Source: JBMNNU01 sp050942695
Lineage (GTDB): Bacteria; Chloroflexota; UBA6077
DNA: 12,529 nt
Assembly: GCA_050942695.1 (NCBI GenBank)
Contig: JBMNNU010000082.1
Coordinates: forward strand, 1-12,529
Direction: 5' to 3'
A program made the translations under genes and the position numbers. Shown piece by piece: positions 1 through 5,031 of this stretch (position 1 is its first letter; each line of letters begins with the position of its first letter). Below the pieces are notes generated by a model that was given only the letters and a program-made list of their open reading frames with translations, did not search any database and had not been told where the DNA came from.

Positions 1-537
1 AAGGAAGAAGGTAGAACGGTCCTGTGGGTAGACGAGAGCGGCTTCTACCCCCTGCCCAGCGTTGTGCGCACCTATGCCCCCAAGGGCGAAACACCTATCC
101 TTAACTCCTACCTGACTCGGGATCACATCTCGGCCATCAGCGCCATCACCCTGGACGGTGAACTGTTCTTCCATACCCAGGAACGATCCTACACGAGCAA
201 GGATGTCGTCCGTTTCCTGGCCCACCTGCTCCACCACATCCCCGGCAAGCTGCTTTTGATCTGGGACGGGGCTCCTATCCACAAAGGCAAAGCTGTCAAG
301 GAGTTCCTTGCCAACGGCGGATCTAGTCGCATACATATCGAGCCCCTTCCCGGCTATGCCCCCGATCTCAATCCTGACGAGGGCATTTGGAACTATCTCA
401 AGCGGGTGGAGTTGCGCAACCTATGCTGCGCCAACCTCGCCCAACTGCGCCATGAGTTCAGATTGGCCGTCAGACGGCTTCGTCGCAAACATCACGTTAT
501 CCAAGGATGTATCAAACTTGCAGGCTACCATGTTTAG
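1..537 (+). CDS. IS630-family transposase, C-terminal part (cut by window edge)
   Basis: This is the catalytic part of a DDE transposase of the IS630/Tc1-mariner type, which cuts and joins element ends, normally at a TA dinucleotide. The reading frame is open from base 1, so the N-terminal helix-turn-helix region lies outside the window. All three acidic residues can be seen: Asp in VLWVDESGF (codon at 31-33), Asp in LLLIWDGAPIHKG, and Glu in the DLNPDEGIWNYLK block. The motifs and the short tail after the Glu fit the family well. The gene ends with TAG at 535-537. The element's right end should lie soon after, within 538-629, but its inverted repeat cannot be recognised without the left end. 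Nothing seen in this portion is broken, so it could be active if the missing 5' part is intact. Confidence 0.9.
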   Translation, partial: KEEGRTVLWVDESGFYPLPSVVRTYAPKGETPILNSYLTRDHISAISAITLDGELFFHTQERSYTSKDVVRFLAHLLHHIPGKLLLIWDGAPIHKGKAVKEFLANGGSSRIHIEPLPGYAPDLNPDEGIWNYLKRVELRNLCCANLAQLRHEFRLAVRRLRRKHHVIQGCIKLAGYHV

Positions 538-629
538 TTATCTATGCAGCGGTCTGTAGAATACTACTGACTCTTGCGATAATAATAGGTTTGTTACAGA
601 AGTTTTGTCAAGGTGAATAGGCATGTTCG

Positions 630-644
630 CAGGGTCTTTTAGTG
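630..644 (+). repeat. Left terminal inverted repeat of the ISAs1-type element
   Basis: The sequence CAGGGTCTTTTAGTG is matched base for base by the reverse complement of 1836-1850. It directly abuts the transposase stop codon (TAA read from 647-645), so the coding region ends at the repeat. Confidence 0.9.
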
Positions 645-1779
645 TTATGTGCATATGATCCCCAGCAAAGCTAGAGCTTCTTTTGGGTGAGCAGCATTCC
701 TACGTAAGGCTGCTGCGATGTTGGTAACTCCTGCCATTCTAAGCAAGCCGATGGTGGTATTGCGTAGGGCTGCCATCACCTGAGGCGCAGACCCTGTACG
801 CACCTGGCTCCCATCTTCCCCTAAGGTGGCATCCCGAACATAGTGTAGCCGGTTCTCAATCCCCCAATGCCCTCGGTTCAGTTCAAGCAGCCGTCTCGGG
901 CTTGCCTCATGAGGCCACAAACTGGTGATCGCATAAGCCACCTCCCGCCTTGTATGCTCATTGCTCGTTACTTCCCTCTCAATTCGGCATACCTGAGCCA
1001 GATGCGGCCAGTCACTGTACTCGTTTAGCGCCGTCGATGCCTGGAGTTTACGCACTTCCTGCCGATCCCCATGACGACCTCGTTGTACCGCCTCTGACGG
1101 CTTACTCGGCGGATCGTCAAACAATGTGGCAATATCCTCCATCAGCCCCTTCTGGTTGGCCTTCACCGTGAACAGGTACTCCCCTCCAGCGTCTACAATC
1201 TGCTCACACAGCTCCCTTTGCGCATATATGGCATCCCCGGTTACAACCACCCCTCCCAGCTCCAGTCCCCTTAGCAGCGCCGGCGCCACCGTCAGCTCAG
1301 CTTCCTTCTCCCTGACCCCCCTTTTGAGCTAGAACCCGACTCGCTTTATGAGCATAGGCTGCTACCAGATGCACCCCCGGCAATTGCTCCCCGTGTATAC
1401 CACGTAAAGCCTTACCATCAATGGCTACGGCTTCCCCAACGCCCAAAGCCTGCTGCCCAAAGTACTCCCCCAGTACACTCTCTAACTTGTCCCGGTCCAA
1501 CCGCTTAAATAGCAGGTGCAACGTCGCCACACAGGGCGTAGTTTCCTTAAACCCCAGCGCCGCCGTTACCTCCCCTTGATGGTCTCGCCCCCATTGGGCA
1601 ATAGCATACAAACTCCTTGCCCCACATAGCATCGCACACACCGCAAGCGCCAGGATCACCCCTATCTTGTACCGCGTCCCGTGAGGGTTTCTTGGGTCCG
1701 GTACCTCGGCAAGCATCTGCGCTAACGTCCGAAACTCTACTGCCTTCGCCACCTGTTCCATCGTGAGCACGCCTTCCAT
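645..1779 (-). pseudogene. ISAs1-family transposase, split by a +1 frameshift
   Basis: The first part (1779-1297, 160 aa) starts at an ATG 6 bases after a strong GGAGGGAGG ribosome site. It carries the family's N-terminal region (EVPDPRNPHGTRYKIGVILAL) and the first catalytic Asp in VAIDGKALRG. It then runs into a stop in the wrong frame. The second part (open from about 1316 down to 645) carries the second Asp in VVVTGDAIYAQRELC and the Glu in HWGIENRLHYVRDATLGEDG. The frames join at a six-C run at 1316-1321 (six G in the mRNA, preceded by four A). With five G the protein reads VLAQKGVREKEAELTVAPALL, as family members do. All catalytic residues survive, so this is either a recent inactivating insertion, slippage-dependent expression, or a base-call error in a homopolymer. 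Confidence 0.87.
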
Positions 1780-1835
1780 CTGTTGCCTCCCTCCTACGTT
1801 ATCTCTGACGTGCTCTACTGCTAATTTCTTGCCAG

Positions 1836-1850
1836 CACTAAAAGACCCTG
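1836..1850 (-). repeat. Right terminal inverted repeat of the ISAs1-type element
   Basis: This is the perfect 15-bp inverted copy of 630-644. It lies 56 bp upstream of the transposase start, as expected for the promoter-side end of the element. Confidence 0.9.
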
Positions 1851-1916
1851 CTCATCGAGGGGGGTATCTAAGCAAATCCGAGTTGGCTGTGCTATCCTTC
1901 TGGGAACGGCTGTTTT

Positions 1917-1923
1917 GGAGGGA
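1917..1923 (+). promoter_or_regulatory. Ribosome binding site of lspA (decides the GTG start)
   Basis: GGAGGGA sits 8 bases before the GTG at 1932, which is good spacing. A second in-frame GTG at 1938 would be 14 bases away, so 1932 is preferred. No convincing promoter can be read in the 66 bases between the insertion-sequence end and this site. Confidence 0.7.
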
Positions 1924-1931
1924 CCATCCAG

Positions 1932-2429
1932 GTGAAGGTGCAATATCGCTGGGCGCTGTTGGTTGCCCTGTCCGGCCTATCTATGGGCTGCGACCAGGCA
2001 ACCAAGAGAATTGCAGCCGCGACCTTACAACACTTGCCGCCCCAATCGTATGCCGGAGATCTCTTTCGCCTCCAGTACTCGGAAAACCAGGGGGCCTTCC
2101 TCAGCATGGGAGCCGGGCTGCCGGAGGAGGTTCGTTGGTGGCTGTTCATCGGTGTTGTCGGCACCTTTCTAACCGGGTTGCTGCTGTTCGCTCTCTTCAG
2201 CCGCAGCTTGAACCTGATGCCTACGGTCGCCATCGGTCTGGTCCTGGGAGGCGGCTTCAGCAACTGGATTGATCGCGTACTCCACGGCAACGTTGTCATT
2301 GACTTCATGAATATGGGCATCGGCCCCCTACGAACCGGGATATTCAATGTGGCCGATATCTTCCTCGTCTGCGGCACCTTAGTGCTAGCGCTTAGCCTTA
2401 TGCGAAGCCGGCCGGCCTCTCAGCTCTAA
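1932..2429 (+). CDS. lspA: Lipoprotein signal peptidase (signal peptidase II)
   Basis: LspA is an aspartyl protease of the inner membrane that removes the signal peptide from diacylglyceryl-modified prolipoproteins, the step after Lgt. The 165-aa length is normal. The conserved blocks appear in order: an N-terminal membrane segment ending in GCDQATK (Asp21), YSENQGAFLSMG, the GGGFSNWIDR block with catalytic Asp114, VIDFM, and FNVADIF with catalytic Asp142. Four hydrophobic segments are present, as in the family (about residues 7-20, 66-87, 93-110 and 139-156). Translation starts at GTG. The gene stands alone: no rluD or other usual partner follows, and about 1 kb of repeat-rich noncoding DNA separates it from the next gene. 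The insertion sequence just upstream may have removed its native promoter or separated it from former operon partners. Confidence 0.96.
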   Translation: MKVQYRWALLVALSGLSMGCDQATKRIAAATLQHLPPQSYAGDLFRLQYSENQGAFLSMGAGLPEEVRWWLFIGVVGTFLTGLLLFALFSRSLNLMPTVAIGLVLGGGFSNWIDRVLHGNVVIDFMNMGIGPLRTGIFNVADIFLVCGTLVLALSLMRSRPASQL

Positions 2430-2546
2430 CCCCGCTTCCCGGAAATGGCGGGCAAGCCTACCTGGCACGCCTGTTTCCCCCTCCAACCTGTAATCCAACT
2501 TCCCGAACCATGCCCGACCGTCCCAAGTTGGTAGGCCTCATCCGAG

Positions 2547-2596
2547 AGCCCCGGGCTGAAGCCTCGGGACTGAAAAGTCAAAGCCCCTTCGGGGCT
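2547..2596 (+). repeat. Bipartite hairpin repeat, copy A
   Basis: The 25-nt first hairpin has arms AGCCCCG/CGGGACT (one mismatch), a single T bulge on the 3' side, an inner GGC/GCC stem and a TGAA loop. After a linker, GAAAAGTCA, comes a second short hairpin, AGCCCC-TTC-GGGGCT. Copies B and C share the same build. Confidence 0.8.
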
Positions 2597-2609
2597 AGCG
2601 TCCCAGTAA

Positions 2610-2660
2610 AGCCCGACGCTAAAGCGATCGGGCTGAGAAAACAAATCCCCTCTGGGGGCT
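2610..2660 (+). repeat. Bipartite hairpin repeat, copy B
   Basis: The first hairpin has arms AGCCCGA/TCGGGCT (perfect), a 3' bulged A, an inner CGC/GCG stem and a TAAA loop. The linker GAGAAAACAA is followed by CCCC-TCT-GGGG. It is a direct repeat of copy A, with arm differences that keep the pairing. Confidence 0.82.
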
Positions 2661-2668
2661 ACCGCCCT

Positions 2669-2716
2669 AGCCCGCAGGGCTTCGTATTTTCAGCGCGGTC
2701 GCTTCAGCGCCGCGCT
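2669..2716 (-). repeat. Bipartite hairpin repeat, copy C (inverted)
   Basis: Read on the minus strand, this has arms AGCGCGG/CCGCGCT, a bulged A, an inner CGC/GCG stem and a TGAA loop. The linker GAAAATACGA is followed by AGCCC-TGC-GGGCT. It faces copy B head-on, eight bases away, like the convergent pairs seen in REP/BIME clusters. Confidence 0.8.
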
Positions 2717-2800
2717 CTCAGCCCCAGCAATCGGCTTTACCAACTTAAGGCTCACCCCTGTGTCCGATGAGCCCGTCACGTTTCTGGGCTACACGCGTCC

Positions 2801-2832
2801 GTAGTCCAGGGCCCTGTGCCCTGTCGTCCACG
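2801..2832 (+). repeat. GTAG-led hairpin repeat, copy 1
   Basis: GTAG is followed by an eight-base arm, the five-base loop CCTGT and a second eight-base arm. The inner six pairs, CAGGGC/GCCCTG, are perfect and the outer two are mismatched. Copies 2 and 3 have the same 4+8+5+8 layout. Confidence 0.65.
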
Positions 2833-2865
2833 TTGACCTGCATTATCCAGGATGGCATATACCAA

Positions 2866-2897
2866 CGAGGGCTGCAGGGCAGAGCGCCCTGCACTAC
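2866..2897 (-). repeat. GTAG-led hairpin repeat, copy 2 (inverted)
   Basis: On the minus strand, GTAG is followed by TGCAGGGC, loop GCTCT and GCCCTGCA, giving a perfect 8-bp stem. It is in the opposite orientation to copies 1 and 3. Confidence 0.68.
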
Positions 2898-2945
2898 GGG
2901 TGCATGAGAAGCTCTTCCCGGAAACATACGGACACCGCTGAGTAC

Positions 2946-3058
2946 GGGATGGTTCACACGAACAGCCAGATCTGTAGCGTCGGGGCTCGTCCCCGACGAT
3001 GTACCACGTCAGACACAAGGCCTGTCACTACGTTGTGACTCGTGCCGTGAACCATCCC
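2946..3058. repeat. 12-bp perfect inverted repeat enclosing 89 bp
   Basis: GGGATGGTTCAC at 2946-2957 is matched exactly by GTGAACCATCCC at 3047-3058. The enclosed 89 bp holds GTAG hairpin copy 3 and the small stem GTCAC/GTGAC at about 3024-3039. It could be a small non-autonomous element or a long-range stem in the leader upstream of the aptamer. No coding potential is seen. Confidence 0.6.
2974..3005 (+). repeat. GTAG-led hairpin repeat, copy 3
   Basis: GTAG is followed by CGTCGGGG, loop CTCGT and CCCCGACG, giving a perfect 8-bp stem with arm bases different from copies 1 and 2. It lies inside the 12-bp inverted repeat 2946-3058. Confidence 0.65.
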
Positions 3059-3120
3059 AGCCTTCGGCAACGGCGGCACAAAAGTTGCAGTAAAAGGGGC
3101 AAATTATCCCAGCGTAATAG

Positions 3121-3243
3121 AGCAGCCGAACCTCCGGAGTTTCAGCGGAGGACGGGGGAACCATTAATTGGGGTGAAGGGCACTGAAGCGGTGCCCCGGG
3201 TAGCTCTTTCAGCCCGAACCCGTCAGCTAACCTCGTAGGCACG
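3121..3243 (+). promoter_or_regulatory. c-di-AMP riboswitch aptamer (ydaO/yuaA class)
   Basis: The signature blocks of the ydaO aptamer appear in order: GCCGAA at 3125, GGGGAACC (3155-3162), GGGGTGAAG (3170-3178), GGGTAGC (3198-3204), and the hallmark 3' run CCCGAACCCGTCAGC then TAACCTCGTAGGC (3213-3240). Supporting helices are CCTCCG/CGGAGG (3131-3136 with 3146-3151), GACGGG/CCCGTC (3151-3156 with 3219-3224), GGGCAC/GTGCCC (3178-3183 with 3191-3196) and CGGG/CCCG (3197-3200 with 3213-3216). Known members bind c-di-AMP and are mostly OFF switches acting by transcription termination; here a terminator begins 26 bases downstream, as expected. The exact 5' edge and the P1 pairing beyond GCC/GGC are uncertain. 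The controlled gene is the otsA-like gene at 3419 and probably the genes behind it. Confidence 0.93.
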
Positions 3244-3268
3244 TGAAAGAGGCTAAGCCCACTTGTAA

Positions 3269-3302
3269 GGACTGGAGGCTTAAGCCTCCAGTCCTCTCTT
3301 TT
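3269..3302 (+). terminator. Intrinsic terminator of the riboswitch expression platform
   Basis: A perfect 26-nt palindrome (3269-3294), with arms GGACTGGAGGCTT/AAGCCTCCAGTCC, is followed by TCTCTTTTT. It can form an 11-bp stem with a TTAA loop before the U tract. Its position just after the aptamer and before the gene marks it as the regulated terminator. The competing antiterminator was not resolved. One possibility is pairing of its GGAGG arm with CCTCC at 3131-3135 in the aptamer. Confidence 0.9.
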
Positions 3303-3355
3303 TATCCGGCTACCTAGCCCTCGGACACTGGGGCCGCGGGCTGGGTAGCCGGATA
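3303..3355 (+). other. Long 18-bp stem-loop between terminator and otsA-like gene
   Basis: TATCCGGCTACC then T and AGCCC (3303-3320) pairs with GGGCT, G and GGTAGCCGGATA (3338-3355). This gives 17 Watson-Crick pairs plus one T-G wobble around a 17-base loop. No T tract follows, so it is not an ordinary terminator. It would lie in the read-through mRNA, 63 bases before the start codon. It could be an mRNA-stabilising or processing structure, part of the antitermination switch, or another intergenic repeat copy. Confidence 0.75.
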
Positions 3356-3418
3356 CGCCAAAAAGCGTAGAGTTACTGGCCTGCTCACCGTTGGGTTCTT
3401 GTTAGGAGGTATCGACCC

Positions 3419-4927
3419 ATGCTTAGTGCAACACCAACTCTGGCCTCGGCGCGCACCGGGATCGCGAGCACCAGTGACCTACCTTTGTTACTGGAAGGCT
3501 CTCACCTATACGTAGCCGCCAATCGCGGTCCCGTCCACTACAACATTCGAAACAACGGATTGGTGCCTAAGCCTGCTGCAGGGGGTCTTGTTACCGCCTT
3601 ATCAGGGGTTGCGGGGCATGTCCCCATGACCTGGATTGCCACCGCCTCAAGTCCAGGCGATCGGTTGGTGGCGGGACGATCAACGCAAAAAGATGCTAGG
3701 CCGGGTACACCCCGGCTTCGCTACGTAGTGGCCTCCGAGGAGTGCCTCGACTGGTTCTACCGCCGCTTCTCCAATCCGATCCTATGGTTTCTCCAGCACG
3801 GACTCTGGGATCAACTTCGGCGGCCCGATCTGTCCGAAATGGTGAAAAACGGCTGGATGTTGGGATATCGGCCGATCAACGAAGCCTTTGCTCAGACCAT
3901 AGCCCTGGAGATTCGTGGGGCTTCGAGGCCGTTGGTTCTCACCCACGATTACCATTTCTACCTGCTTCCAGCCCTGCTGAGAAGGCGCTCTCCGAAGGCT
4001 TTGCTCCAGCACTTCGTCCACATCCCCTGGCCGAACCCGGATGCGTGGGAAGTATTGATGCCGGCGATCCGGCGTGAGATCTGCAAGGGGTTGCTTGGGG
4101 CTGACATCGTCGGTTTCCAAACCGAGGCGGCAGTCTATAACTTCCTTCGCTGTTGCGAACGCTTTGTACCCGGATCACAGGTCGACTTTAAACGGAAGCT
4201 GGTGCGATTTGAAAACCGCGTTACCAGGATAAGATCCTACCCCATCTCCATCGATACCGTAGCTCTGCGGGAGTTGGCCGCGTCAGACCAGGTCCGGCGT
4301 TACAAGGAGAGTCTAAGGACGCTGAATGGGGTTAAAACCGTAGTCCGGGTGGACCGGCTAGACCCGAGCAAGAATATCGCTCTCGGCTTCCGAGCGTTTG
4401 GACTGCTCTTAGAGCGGCGGCCTGATCTGGCAGGCCGGGTGCGGTTCCTGGCGTTTCTGGTGCCAAGCCGTAGCAACATCGCCGAGTACCGCCGCTACGC
4501 CCAGGAGGTGTGGTGTGAGGTAGATGCCATCAACAACAGATTCGGCCGGGAGAACTGGAAGCCAATCGAACTGTTCCACGAGGACAATCGGCCCCAGGCG
4601 ATAGCGGGCATGGCCCTGGCCGACGTGCTGTTGGTGAACCCCCTCGCCGATGGGATGAATCTTGTGGCTAAGGAAGGGCCAATAGTAAGCGAGCGCGACT
4701 CTGCGCTGGTCCTCTCTCGCGAGTGCGGAGCCTACGTCCAGTTGGGATCGTCTGCAATCACCATTCCGCCAAGAGATTTGGAGTCCACAGCTTCGGCTCT
4801 GGAAAGAGCTCTGGAGATGCATCCGGTGGAACGAAAGCAGCGGCTTATCGGGCTTCGGGCAGCCGTGGAGTCGGAAGATCTCTCCTGGTGGATGGTGAAA
4901 CAGCTAGAGGATTTGTTGAGTCTATAG
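3419..4927 (+). CDS. otsA: OtsA-like GT20 glycosyltransferase (trehalose-6-phosphate synthase type)
   Basis: GT20 retaining transferases of this type move glucose from UDP- or ADP-glucose to glucose-6-phosphate, giving trehalose-6-phosphate in the cytoplasm. The 502-aa protein has the motif series: ANRGP (residues 34-38) and AAGGLVTAL (54-61) near the phosphate-binding loop, LTHDYHFYLLP (174-184), HIPWPNPDAWE, GLLGADIVGFQT, RVDRLDPSKN with Arg313 and Lys318 for the sugar nucleotide, an acceptor-phosphate Arg candidate at 351, and DGMNLVAKE with Asp411 and Glu419. The Arg-Lys and Asp-Glu spacings equal those of E. coli OtsA as I recall them. About 30 N-terminal residues precede the usual start. 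The ATG follows TAGGAGGT by 8 bases. It is first in the cluster and directly under the c-di-AMP riboswitch. No OtsB phosphatase gene is present, so other GT20 products (such as glucosylglycerol-phosphate) cannot be excluded. Confidence 0.87.
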   Translation: MLSATPTLASARTGIASTSDLPLLLEGSHLYVAANRGPVHYNIRNNGLVPKPAAGGLVTALSGVAGHVPMTWIATASSPGDRLVAGRSTQKDARPGTPRLRYVVASEECLDWFYRRFSNPILWFLQHGLWDQLRRPDLSEMVKNGWMLGYRPINEAFAQTIALEIRGASRPLVLTHDYHFYLLPALLRRRSPKALLQHFVHIPWPNPDAWEVLMPAIRREICKGLLGADIVGFQTEAAVYNFLRCCERFVPGSQVDFKRKLVRFENRVTRIRSYPISIDTVALRELAASDQVRRYKESLRTLNGVKTVVRVDRLDPSKNIALGFRAFGLLLERRPDLAGRVRFLAFLVPSRSNIAEYRRYAQEVWCEVDAINNRFGRENWKPIELFHEDNRPQAIAGMALADVLLVNPLADGMNLVAKEGPIVSERDSALVLSRECGAYVQLGSSAITIPPRDLESTASALERALEMHPVERKQRLIGLRAAVESEDLSWWMVKQLEDLLSL

Positions 4928-4952
4928 CTCGAAGGCCGCACCGCATTTACCC

Positions 4953-4982
4953 TTACATTACTGACATTATCAGCGTTATACT
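4953..4982 (+). promoter_or_regulatory. Possible internal promoter ahead of glgE
   Basis: The gap between the first two genes (4928-5031) is AT-rich from about 4945 to 4995, unlike its surroundings. It contains TTACAT, 18 bases, then TATACT, an acceptable sigma-70-like pair. An alternative CTGACA lies at 4961. This could give glgE and downstream genes a riboswitch-independent start. It is a sequence match only. Confidence 0.38.
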
Positions 4983-5031
4983 ATTTTATACAACCATGCA
5001 GAACAATACGCATCGAGGCGATGAAGTTGAA

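Larger units (their letters stand above)
630..1850 (-). mobile_element. ISAs1-family insertion sequence, complete to both ends, 1221 bp
   Basis: The element is bounded by 15-bp perfect terminal inverted repeats, CAGGGTCTTTTAGTG at 630-644 and its complement at 1836-1850, and it contains one ISAs1-type transposase gene on the minus strand. Length and layout fit the ISAs1 family. That family usually makes an 8-10 bp target duplication, but the flanks (GCATGTTCG before, CTCATCGAG after) do not match, so none is visible. This suggests an old insertion, a rearrangement with the neighbouring IS630 remnant, or loss of one flank. The right end is 81 bp upstream of lspA. Confidence 0.88.
2525..2746. 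repeat. Inverted repeat pair AAGTTGGTA bracketing the hairpin units
   Basis: AAGTTGGTA at 2525-2533 and its complement TACCAACTT at 2738-2746 enclose all three bipartite hairpin units. A further partial copy, CCAACTT, lies at 2495-2501. This could mark the edges of one composite repetitive element of 222 bp, but nine bases could also recur by chance. Confidence 0.4.
2430..3120. other. Noncoding, hairpin-rich intergenic region
   Basis: No protein gene is supported in this stretch. The short open frames overlap each other on both strands, lack ribosome sites and resemble no known protein. Instead the sequence is a string of inverted repeats, annotated separately: three bipartite hairpin units, three GTAG-led hairpins and a 12-bp inverted repeat. 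No terminator with a T tract is visible right after lspA. The CCCGC/GCGGG pair at about 2431-2451 is the only candidate and is weak. Confidence 0.75.

Noticed and set aside
1297..1321. Programmed frameshift in the ISAs1 transposase as in IS1 or IS3
   Set aside because: The family is not known for it, the shift needed is +1, and the slippery heptamer used for -1 shifting is absent; kept only as a slippage possibility.
621..1860. Target site duplication around the ISAs1 element
   Set aside because: The bases outside the two terminal repeats do not match in any 8-10 bp window tried by eye.
2547..3005. Possible CRISPR array
   Set aside because: The repeats are unequal in sequence, lie in both orientations, lack regular unique spacers, and no cas genes are present.
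3060..3120. Promoter for the riboswitch-led transcript, e.g. TTGCAG at 3084
   Set aside because: No acceptable -10 box lies 16-18 bases downstream, so no promoter is called.
2426..3242. Several open frames of 70-86 codons on both strands
   Set aside because: They overlap repeats and the riboswitch, have no ribosome sites and no recognisable protein features.
4723..5031. Extension of glgE upstream, overlapping the end of the otsA-like gene
   Set aside because: The extra residues match no part of GlgE, and the family's N-terminal domain begins just after 5032.
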